Assembly: GCF_009711475.1 (NCBI RefSeq)
Contig: NZ_SMMD01000780.1
Coordinates: 1-8,085, forward strand
Reading direction: 5' to 3'
DNA: 8,085 nucleotides
DNA from: Fulvivirga aurantia
GTDB lineage: Bacteria > Bacteroidota > Bacteroidia > Cytophagales > Cyclobacteriaceae
Part shown: piece after piece, positions 1 through 5,713 of the stretch
How the letters are laid out: each line of letters begins with the position of its first letter
How positions within the stretch are numbered: position 1 is the first letter of the stretch
Notes under the pieces: generated by a model
Database searches by the model: none
What the model was told of the DNA's origin: nothing
Seen by the model: the letters and a program-made list of their open reading frames with translations, nothing else
Position numbers and translations under genes: made by a program

Positions 1-1157
1 TCATTGAACACCCTTTTTTTCAAAGATTAAGAAGGATAAAACAGCTGGGACTTACCGATTTGGTTTATCCTGGAGCACTCCATACGAGATTTCACCATGC
101 GGTAGGTGCCATGCACCTTATGACCAGGGCATTGGAGATTTTACGCAGCAAAGGTGTAGAAATAAGCGACCATGAATATGAGTCAGCTCAAATAGCCATA
201 CTACTTCATGATATGGGCCACGGCCCTTTTTCTCACGCGCTGGAGTATAGTTTGATGCCAGGTGTGCAACATGAGAGTATTTCATTTCAGTTTATGAAAT
301 ACCTCAACAAAGAATTTAATGGAGCCCTATCTACTACACTCAAGATGTTTCAAAACACCTACGAGCGTAAGTTTTTCCATCAATTGGTGAGTAGCCAGCT
401 TGACATGGACAGGCTGGACTATCTTAAAAGAGACAGCTTCTTTACAGGAGTTTCTGAAGGTGCCATTGGTCTCGATAGAATAATAAGCATGCTTAATGTA
501 GTGCACGACCAAATTGTAGTTGAGGAAAAAGGCATTTACAGCATAGAAAACTTCTTAAATGCCCGCAGGTTGATGTATTGGCAGGTGTACTTGCATAAGG
601 CTTCGGTGAGTGCAGAAAAAATGCTCATCAATCTTATTGTTAGGGCTAAAGAACTGGGAGCTTCCGGCCATGATATCTTTGCTACAGATGCCTTCAAAAC
701 CTTTCTCACTGAAAATATTTCTATTGAAGACTTTCAGCAAAAACCGGAATTGCTCGAAACCTTCGGAAATCTCGATGATTACGACATATGGACTTCAATA
801 AAAATATGGAGCAAGAGTTCTGATAAAATTCTCAGGCTTTTAAGCAATAGTATTTTACAAAGAAACCTCTTTAGGATTAAGCTTAATAATGAGTCTCTGA
901 GCAGAAAAGAACTCGAAGTTATAAGAAAGAAAATCATGCAGGAGTATGACCTTTTAAAATCTGACGCCAGGTTTCTATTGGCGTATGGTGAGGTAACCAA
1001 TAAGGCCTACATAGCCGAAGGACAAAAAATAAATATCCTCACAAAGAAAGGGCATGTAAAAGATATTGCGCAGGCAGCTGATTTGCCAAACATAACTGCC
1101 ATGAGCAAAATTGTAAAAAAACACTACCTATGCTGCCCCAAAACAGTATCTTTGTGA
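1..1157 (+). CDS. HD-domain phosphohydrolase, SAMHD1/dGTPase-like (5' end outside window)
   Basis: The reading frame is open from the first full codon (position 3). The residues before the TTG at 60 already read as family sequence (IEHPFFQRLRRIKQLGLTD), so the true start lies upstream, probably about 20-25 residues away, and the TTG is internal. Counting from the codon at 3, the metal-binding HD signature is complete: His32 in RFHH, His69-Asp70 in LLHDMGHGPFSH, and Asp136 in LDMDRLDY. These match the His, His-Asp and Asp ligands of SAMHD1 and bacterial dNTP triphosphohydrolases. The C-terminal half is helical and ends in a segment (AQAADLPNITAMSK) that I associate with the Bacteroidota members. 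The likely activity is hydrolysis of dNTPs or another phosphorylated substrate in the cytoplasm; the substrate cannot be read from the sequence. It ends 26 bp before lpxD on the same strand, so the two may be cotranscribed. No signal peptide or membrane segment is seen in the visible part. Confidence 0.88.
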   Translation, partial: IEHPFFQRLRRIKQLGLTDLVYPGALHTRFHHAVGAMHLMTRALEILRSKGVEISDHEYESAQIAILLHDMGHGPFSHALEYSLMPGVQHESISFQFMKYLNKEFNGALSTTLKMFQNTYERKFFHQLVSSQLDMDRLDYLKRDSFFTGVSEGAIGLDRIISMLNVVHDQIVVEEKGIYSIENFLNARRLMYWQVYLHKASVSAEKMLINLIVRAKELGASGHDIFATDAFKTFLTENISIEDFQQKPELLETFGNLDDYDIWTSIKIWSKSSDKILRLLSNSILQRNLFRIKLNNESLSRKELEVIRKKIMQEYDLLKSDARFLLAYGEVTNKAYIAEGQKINILTKKGHVKDIAQAADLPNITAMSKIVKKHYLCCPKTVSL

Positions 1158-1183
1158 GATTAAAGAAATTACAGTTATAGTTA

Positions 1184-2239
1184 ATGGAATTTACTGTTGA
1201 GCAAATAGCCACTATGTTGGAGGGCGAAGTCAAAGGAGATGGGTCCAAAAAAATCAACATGTTGGCCAAAATACAAGACGCAGGAGAAGGTCAAATCTCT
1301 TTCTTATCTAACCCCAAGTACGAGCAATTTATTTACGAAACACAAGCTAGTGCGGTAATCGTAAAAAAGGATTTTTCTGCGAAAAGAGAAATTAAGCCTT
1401 CACTTATACTTGTTGATGATCCCTACACCAGCTTCACCAGATTACTTGAGGAATATCATAAATTCATTTCTTATCAAAAGTCTGGTATAGAAGAGCCGTC
1501 TTTTATTGGTGAAAATGCCACTGTGGGTAGCGATGTGTACAGAGGCGCCTTCTCATATATAGGTAATAATGTAACCATTGGCGACAACGTAAAAGTTTAC
1601 CCTCATGCCTACATCGGTGATAATGTAACCATTGGCGATAATAGCATCATACATCCTTCTGTAAAATTATACGCTGACACCAAAGTCGGTGCTAATTGCG
1701 TGATTCATTCAGGAGTGGTAGTAGGTAGCGATGGTTTTGGTTTTGCACCTCAACAAGATGGTACTTATAAGACTATACCTCAGCTTGGCAATGTGATTAT
1801 AGGCGATAATGTTGACATCGGCTCTAATACAGTGATAGACTGTGCTACCTTCCATGGAGACTCTACCAAAATTAATAATGGAGTAAAATTAGATAACCTT
1901 ATACAGGTAGCTCACAATGTAGAAATAGGCAGCAATACCGTAATTGCTGCACAAACCGGGATCAGCGGATCGACAGAAATAGGAAGTAATTGTGTAATTG
2001 GTGGACAAGTAGGTATAGCGGGTCACCTAAAAATAGCCAGCAAAACATCAATAGCTGCACAGTCGGGGATTGGCAAAGACACAGCCGAAAAAGACGTAAT
2101 GTTTGGTAGCCCTGCCTTTGATCACAAAGATTACATTCGCTCGTACATCGTATTTAGAAAACTCCCAGATTTAAGCCGCAGATTAAAGCAACTTGAAGAA
2201 AAAGTCCTAGATTTGCCGTCATTTCAGGAAAAATCATGA
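1184..2239 (+). CDS. lpxD: UDP-3-O-acylglucosamine N-acyltransferase LpxD
   Basis: LpxD catalyses the third step of lipid A synthesis, moving a 3-hydroxyacyl chain from ACP to the 2-amino group of UDP-3-O-acylglucosamine in the cytoplasm. The 351 residues are close to the usual 340-350. The N-terminal uridine-binding domain (about 1-100) includes QISFLSNPKY. A left-handed beta-helix of hexapeptide repeats follows (about 105-310), with VVVGSDGFGFAP at 178-189 and the catalytic His244 in LIQVAHNVEIG, equivalent to His239 of E. coli. A C-terminal helix (about 315-345) should help trimerise and bind ACP. ATG at 1184 is chosen because the protein begins directly with the family N-terminus (MEFTVEQIA); no clear Shine-Dalgarno site precedes it. 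The last codons overlap lpxC by 4 bp. Oddity: residues 216-233 carry a Cys where relatives have Arg in the IDR motif, and appear two residues longer than E. coli LpxD as I recall it. Confidence 0.96.
   Translation: MEFTVEQIATMLEGEVKGDGSKKINMLAKIQDAGEGQISFLSNPKYEQFIYETQASAVIVKKDFSAKREIKPSLILVDDPYTSFTRLLEEYHKFISYQKSGIEEPSFIGENATVGSDVYRGAFSYIGNNVTIGDNVKVYPHAYIGDNVTIGDNSIIHPSVKLYADTKVGANCVIHSGVVVGSDGFGFAPQQDGTYKTIPQLGNVIIGDNVDIGSNTVIDCATFHGDSTKINNGVKLDNLIQVAHNVEIGSNTVIAAQTGISGSTEIGSNCVIGGQVGIAGHLKIASKTSIAAQSGIGKDTAEKDVMFGSPAFDHKDYIRSYIVFRKLPDLSRRLKQLEEKVLDLPSFQEKS
1562..1638 (+). repeat. 54-bp-spaced direct repeat inside lpxD
   Basis: Bases 1562-1584 and 1616-1638 are identical at 22 of 23 positions; the core TAATGTAACCATTGGCGA occurs at 1567 and again at 1621. 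The offset of 54 bp equals 18 codons, which is three hexapeptides or one full coil of the beta-helix. Both copies encode IG(N/D)NVTIGDN. This is an internal protein repeat with unusually well kept DNA identity, not a mobile or regulatory repeat. Confidence 0.8.
2226..2239 (+). promoter_or_regulatory. RBS and ATGA stop/start overlap, lpxD to lpxC-fabZ
   Basis: AGGA at 2226-2229 lies six bases before the ATG at 2236, giving a fair Shine-Dalgarno site inside the end of lpxD. The lpxD stop (TGA 2237-2239) and the lpxC start share ATGA, which suggests translational coupling by reinitiation. It also supports 2236 as the true start, since the residues that follow ([10 protein letters not shown]) read as a normal LpxC N-terminus. 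Confidence 0.7.
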
Positions 2240-3630
2240 GAATAAAACAACACACAATTAAAAAATCGGTGACGTTGTCAGGTGTAGGCCTGCATACTGG
2301 TGTAGAAACCAATATGACTTTTTTACCTGCAAAGGCTGGTCATGGTATAAAGTTTCAGCGTACTGATTTAGAAGGAGAGCCAATAGTTGATGCCGATGTA
2401 GATAATGTGGTAGACCTCTCAAGAGGTACGACTATTGAGCAAAGCGGAGCAAGAGTAAATACTGTTGAGCACACCCTGGCTGCATTAGTTGGCCTTGAAA
2501 TAGACAATGTTTTAATTCAACTTGATGGGCCCGAGCCTCCGATTATGGATGGTAGCTCCCAGCAATTTGTTGAGATACTTAAAGAAGCAGGTAGCGAAGA
2601 GCAGAATGCTTTACGTGATTTTTACGAAGTTCCTGACAGCATTTTTTATAGAGATGCTTCCAGAGATGTAGAAATTGCCGCCCTTCCTCTTGATGACTAC
2701 CGAGTGACCGTAATGGTAGACTATAACTCACCAGTTTTGGGTAGTCAGCATGCTTCATTAACAGATATTACTCAGTTTGAGAAAGAAATAGCATCGTGTA
2801 GAACGTTTTGCTTTCTGCATGAGCTGGAAATGCTACATAAGAATAACCTCATCAAAGGTGGTGACCTCAATAACGCTATCGTAGTAGTAGACCGTGTGGT
2901 GGAAGACCACGAACTTGATAGTATTGCCAAACTTTTTAATAAGCCAAAAGTTGAGGTAAAGAAAGAAGGCATTCTTAACAATGTTGAGCTTAGGTATAAA
3001 AACGAGCCTGCCAGACATAAACTGCTGGACGTAATGGGAGACCTTGCACTGGCCGGAAGGCCTATAAAGGCTCAAATTCTTGCTGCCAGACCTGGTCATG
3101 CTGCCAATGTAGCTTTCGCTAAAAAACTCAAGAGGTCTATGGAGGGTAATGCAAAACAAAACGCGCCTAGGTATAACCCTAGTTTACCTCCTGTTTTAGA
3201 CATCAATCAGATTTCAAATATTCTTCCTCACAGATACCCTTTCTTATTGATTGATAAAATCATTCATTTAGATGAAGAAAGCGTTTCCGGAATTAAGAAT
3301 GTAACTAATAACGAGCACTTCTTCATGGGCCATTTTCCTGGCAACCCTGTAATGCCTGGTGTGTTACAAGTAGAAGCCATGGCTCAAATTGGTGGTATTT
3401 TAGTATTAAATACGGTACCAGATCCGGAGAATTACTGGACATACTTCCTGGGTATCGAAAACTTCCGATTTAGAAAAATGGTTTTACCTGGAGATACACT
3501 TATTATCAAGTGTGACCTACTGGCACCTATAAAGAGAGGCATTGCAAAAATGTCTGGTAGAGCCTATGTAGGCAACACATTAGTGTGTGAAGGAACCATG
3601 ACAGCAAGTATTGTAAGAAAAGATTCATGA
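2236..3630 (+). CDS. lpxC-fabZ: Bifunctional LpxC deacetylase / FabZ 3-hydroxyacyl-ACP dehydratase fusion
   Basis: This 464-residue protein joins two enzymes. Residues about 1-300 are LpxC, the zinc amidase that removes acetate from UDP-3-O-acyl-GlcNAc, the committed step of lipid A synthesis. Visible are GVGLHTG (16-22), Glu78-His79 in TVEHTLAAL, zinc ligands His261 and Asp265 in [11 protein letters not shown], and catalytic His288 in [11 protein letters not shown] short polar linker (about 301-318) leads to FabZ (about 320-464), which dehydrates 3-hydroxyacyl-ACP in fatty acid elongation. It shows [12 protein letters not shown] (329-340), catalytic His366 in MGHFPG and Glu380 in LQVEAMAQ. 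Both active sites look intact. The fusion is known across Bacteroidota and puts two enzymes that compete for the same 3-hydroxyacyl-ACP pool in one chain, at a fixed 1:1 ratio. It overlaps lpxD and lpxA by 4 bp each, so all three are probably made from one mRNA. Confidence 0.96.
   Translation: MRIKQHTIKKSVTLSGVGLHTGVETNMTFLPAKAGHGIKFQRTDLEGEPIVDADVDNVVDLSRGTTIEQSGARVNTVEHTLAALVGLEIDNVLIQLDGPEPPIMDGSSQQFVEILKEAGSEEQNALRDFYEVPDSIFYRDASRDVEIAALPLDDYRVTVMVDYNSPVLGSQHASLTDITQFEKEIASCRTFCFLHELEMLHKNNLIKGGDLNNAIVVVDRVVEDHELDSIAKLFNKPKVEVKKEGILNNVELRYKNEPARHKLLDVMGDLALAGRPIKAQILAARPGHAANVAFAKKLKRSMEGNAKQNAPRYNPSLPPVLDINQISNILPHRYPFLLIDKIIHLDEESVSGIKNVTNNEHFFMGHFPGNPVMPGVLQVEAMAQIGGILVLNTVPDPENYWTYFLGIENFRFRKMVLPGDTLIIKCDLLAPIKRGIAKMSGRAYVGNTLVCEGTMTASIVRKDS
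3615..3630 (+). promoter_or_regulatory. ATGA stop/start overlap, lpxC-fabZ to lpxA
   Basis: The TGA of lpxC-fabZ (3628-3630) overlaps the lpxA ATG (3627-3629). Only a weak purine-rich stretch, AAGAAAAG at 3615-3622, precedes it, so initiation of lpxA probably relies on coupling to upstream translation. This is the second such overlap in the lpx cluster. Confidence 0.6.
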
Positions 3631-4406
3631 ATCAACCATTAGCATATATCCACCCACAGGCCAAGATTGCAAGAAATGTTGTAATTGAGCCTTTTTCTAC
3701 CATACATAAGAACGTTGTAATAGAAGAAGGCACATGGATTGGTCCTAATGTCACTATTTTTGAAGGCGCACGCATAGGGAAAAACGTAAAAATTTATCCT
3801 GGTGCTTCTATTTCTGCCACACCTCAAGACTTGAAGTATGGTGGTGAAGAAACAGAAACCCATATCGGAGATAATACAGTTATTCGCGAGTACGTAACGA
3901 TTAGTCGTGGTACAGACGATAAACTTAAGACTGTAATTGGAGACAACTGTCTTTTAATGGCCTATGTGCACGTAGCTCACGATTGTACCATAGGTAACAA
4001 CTGTATTTTAGTTAATGCAGTACAGATTGCCGGTCATTGTACGGTAGAAGATCACGCCATTATCGGTGGCTCGAGTGCCGTTCACCAATTTGTAAAAGTG
4101 GGCGCTCATGTGATGATTTCAGGCGGCTCTTTAGTAAGAAAAGATGTGCCTCCTTATACCAAAGCAGCTCGCGAACCACTTACATATTGTGGAATAAACT
4201 CTATTGGGCTTAGAAGACGTGGCTTTGCCACTGAAAAAATCAGTGAGATACAAGAAATATATCGCTATGTCTTCCTTAAAGGCCTCAATAACTCAAAAGC
4301 ACTTGATCTGGTAGAACTTGAGTTGCCTCCATCTAAAGAAAGAGATGAAATCATTCGCTTTATCAGAAGCTCCGATAGAGGGGTGATGAAGGGCTATTCT
4401 TACTAA
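3627..4406 (+). CDS. lpxA: UDP-N-acetylglucosamine O-acyltransferase LpxA
   Basis: LpxA catalyses the first, reversible step of lipid A synthesis: transfer of a 3-hydroxyacyl chain from ACP to the 3-OH of UDP-GlcNAc in the cytoplasm. At 259 residues it has the usual length (E. coli 262). Hexapeptide repeats forming a left-handed beta-helix run from about 8 to 175. Catalytic His118 lies in VHVAHDC (E. coli His125), and His137 in AGH and His153 in AVHQF match other conserved active-site histidines. The helical C-terminus (about 190-259) contains INSIGLRRRGF, the usual LpxA signature. By residue-by-residue comparison with my recollection of E. coli LpxA, Gly166 sits at the acyl-chain ruler position (E. 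coli Gly173). That implies a long 3-hydroxy chain rather than C10, in keeping with the long hydroxy acids of Bacteroidota lipid A; this is inference. The start is fixed by the ATGA overlap with lpxC-fabZ. Confidence 0.96.
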   Translation: MNQPLAYIHPQAKIARNVVIEPFSTIHKNVVIEEGTWIGPNVTIFEGARIGKNVKIYPGASISATPQDLKYGGEETETHIGDNTVIREYVTISRGTDDKLKTVIGDNCLLMAYVHVAHDCTIGNNCILVNAVQIAGHCTVEDHAIIGGSSAVHQFVKVGAHVMISGGSLVRKDVPPYTKAAREPLTYCGINSIGLRRRGFATEKISEIQEIYRYVFLKGLNNSKALDLVELELPPSKERDEIIRFIRSSDRGVMKGYSY

Positions 4407-4414
4407 GAACAGCT

Positions 4415-4423
4415 AGGGGCGAG
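4415..4423 (+). promoter_or_regulatory. Ribosome binding site of the ABC ATPase gene
   Basis: AGGGG at 4415-4419 lies four bases before the ATG at 4424, in the 17-bp gap after the lpxA stop. It is the most G-rich Shine-Dalgarno-like site in the window and supports the chosen start. The spacing is shorter than usual. Confidence 0.5.
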
Positions 4424-5041
4424 ATGCTGGTGACCTTTGAAAATGTTTCTAAGAAATATAATCGCGAGATTATATTTAAAAACTTGAGTTACGTTTTCAA
4501 AACTGGTCAGTCGTATGCTATTACCGGCCCTAATGGTAGTGGTAAGTCCACACTACTACAAGTTATTTCAGGGTTTGTTAGGCAATCTTCGGGCGATGTA
4601 GCCTACGAGCTTCATGGAAAACCCCTTGAAGTTGAGGATTTATACAAGCATCTAAGTATAGCTACACCATACCTGGAACTAGTAGAAGAGTTTACACTTA
4701 TGGAAATGATCAATTTTCATTTCAAGTTCAAAAAGCCTGCTCTACAACCCGAAGAAATTCTATCTCGCGCTTATTTAACAGACGCCAGAGATAAGCAAAT
4801 AAAAAAATTTAGTTCTGGAATGAAGCAGCGCCTTAAATTGGCGCTTACACTGTTTACTGATTCCAGCCTTATACTATTGGATGAGCCAACCTCCAACCTA
4901 GATGAACAGGGAACTGAGTGGTATAAAGAGCAAATAAGCTCTCTAATATCTGATGATAAAACCATTATAATTGCCTCAAATCAGAAGTATGAGTACGACT
5001 TTTGTGATGAAGTAATTGATATTATAAAGTACAAATCATAG
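4424..5041 (+). CDS. Stand-alone ABC transporter ATP-binding protein, degenerate switch motifs
   Basis: A 205-residue single nucleotide-binding domain of the type that powers two-component (NBD plus separate permease) ABC transporters, with no membrane segment of its own. Walker A is GPNGSGKST (35-43), Walker B LILLDEP (149-155) and the D-loop SNLD (157-160), so ATP binding and the catalytic Glu154 look intact. Three motifs depart from consensus. The signature reads FSSGMKQR (129-136) instead of LSGGQ. The Q-loop position appears to be Pro82 (ATPYLEL), with no Gln. The switch histidine after the last core strand appears to be Asn186 (IIIASNQKYE). The gene lies 17 bp after lpxA and probably belongs to the same transcript, but no permease is encoded in the window, so its partner and substrate are unknown. 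The small size recalls CcmA-like and ABC-2 export ATPases. A lipid A export role would be a guess: MsbA has its own fused domain and LptB has a canonical histidine. Confidence 0.85.
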   Translation: MLVTFENVSKKYNREIIFKNLSYVFKTGQSYAITGPNGSGKSTLLQVISGFVRQSSGDVAYELHGKPLEVEDLYKHLSIATPYLELVEEFTLMEMINFHFKFKKPALQPEEILSRAYLTDARDKQIKKFSSGMKQRLKLALTLFTDSSLILLDEPTSNLDEQGTEWYKEQISSLISDDKTIIIASNQKYEYDFCDEVIDIIKYKS

Positions 5042-5090
5042 GTTACTTTGTGGCTTCCGCGTATATAAAGAGTATATCCTAAAAAAAGAG

Positions 5091-5120
5091 TTAATTTTCC
5101 TATATGATTTTGTACATTTG
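5091..5120 (+). promoter_or_regulatory. Putative Bacteroidota-type promoter of the lipoprotein gene
   Basis: TACATTTG at 5113-5120 matches the Bacteroidota -7 consensus TAnnTTTG fully. TTAA at 5091-5094, 18 bases upstream, is only a weak counterpart of the -33 TTTG box. Transcription would begin near 5127, leaving an AT-rich leader of about 45 bases with no Shine-Dalgarno site before the ATG at 5173. The 131-bp spacer is the largest in the window and also marks the likely end of the lpx operon, although I see no good terminator hairpin for that operon in it. Confidence 0.6.
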
Positions 5121-5172
5121 CAAAATTACTTTCATATATTTCGGATTCAATTCGTGTAAACAAACATATTAA

Positions 5173-5661
5173 ATGAAAAGATTATCTTACTTATTAAGCG
5201 CAGGAGTATTAGTAGCGATGTTTGCAGTTGTTGGCTGTAAAAAAGACGATGGTGGCGGACCTTCTGCCGTAGATGTTGCTGGAACCAATTTTTCAGGTAC
5301 ATGGGCAGTTGATGGTTCAGCAAACTCTGTGACTTATGAAAACACAGATCGTACAGATGAAGGGTACTCTAATTTTCAATTAGTTATTACTCACCAAACA
5401 GGCACCACCTCTGGCGGTTATGTAGCTTCTAATTTCCCCACGGGTTCTTCTCCGTGGAAGTCTAGCGGAAATTGGACTTTTGCATCAGAAACTCCAGGCG
5501 CAAACTCATTCTCTGTTACACGTGATGATGGAGTAGTTGTAAATGTTACAGTTGATGAGTCACAACTAACTCTTGATTTCGAAATCACTGATCCTGCAAA
5601 CCAAACAGGTAGAACAGAAGCTGTTGAAGGTGACTGGAGCTTTATTCTTCAGAAACAATAA
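5173..5661 (+). CDS. Small putative surface lipoprotein of unknown function
   Basis: A 162-residue protein I cannot assign to a named family. It begins with a lipoprotein signal peptide: MKR, a hydrophobic stretch (about 5-20) and a lipobox ending in Val-Gly-Cys22, so signal peptidase II should cleave before Cys22. The residues after Cys22 (KKDDGGG) put charged and acidic residues right behind the lipidated Cys, which resembles the lipoprotein export signal that sends Bacteroidota lipoproteins to the cell surface; surface exposure is inferred. The mature part is rich in Gly, Ser, Thr and aromatic residues with alternating hydrophobic patterns and no other Cys. This points to an all-beta fold, perhaps a small lipocalin-like or immunoglobulin-like barrel: FSGTWAVDG near the start, DGVVVNVTVD and LTLDFEIT later, and GDWSFIL at the end. 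It appears monocistronic, with its own promoter upstream and a terminator 19 bp after its stop. Confidence 0.85.
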   Translation: MKRLSYLLSAGVLVAMFAVVGCKKDDGGGPSAVDVAGTNFSGTWAVDGSANSVTYENTDRTDEGYSNFQLVITHQTGTTSGGYVASNFPTGSSPWKSSGNWTFASETPGANSFSVTRDDGVVVNVTVDESQLTLDFEITDPANQTGRTEAVEGDWSFILQKQ

Positions 5662-5680
5662 GCGATACAAAGCAACAATA

Positions 5681-5712
5681 TTAAAAAAGGCCTCACTTGA
5701 GGCCTTTTTTAA
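5681..5712. terminator. Bidirectional intrinsic terminator between convergent genes
   Basis: A perfect 14-bp inverted repeat, TTAAAAAAGGCCTC (5681-5694) and GAGGCCTTTTTTAA (5699-5712), encloses the four-base loop ACTT. The GC-rich core is flanked by A6 on the left and T6 on the right, so the RNA from either strand forms a hairpin followed by a U-tract. It fills most of the 52-bp gap between the lipoprotein stop (5661) and the mutS2 stop (5714, opposite strand), and should end both transcripts. Confidence 0.93.
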
Positions 5713-5713
5713 T

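Noticed and set aside
60..62. TTG at 60 as the start of the HD protein
   Set aside because: The upstream codons in the same frame encode conserved family sequence, so this TTG is an internal Leu codon.
1151..1183. Possible promoter in front of lpxD (TTTG at 1151 and TATAGTTA at 1176)
   Set aside because: TATAGTTA does not match TAnnTTTG, and a start about 7 bases downstream would fall inside lpxD, so a useful promoter here is unlikely.
2833..3159. 108-codon open frame on the minus strand inside lpxC-fabZ
   Set aside because: It lies wholly within a gene with intact catalytic motifs, has no recognisable protein features and no ribosome binding site; it is a shadow of the coding strand.
5061..5090. 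Possible terminator after the ABC ATPase gene (ATATA-AAGAG-TATAT followed by A7)
   Set aside because: The stem is only five A-T pairs and is followed by A, not T, on the plus strand, so it should not form a working intrinsic terminator.
5042..5172. Riboswitch, small RNA or short gene in the largest spacer
   Set aside because: The 131 bp are AT-rich with no stable stem pairs or family motif that I recognise; only the promoter element is supportable.
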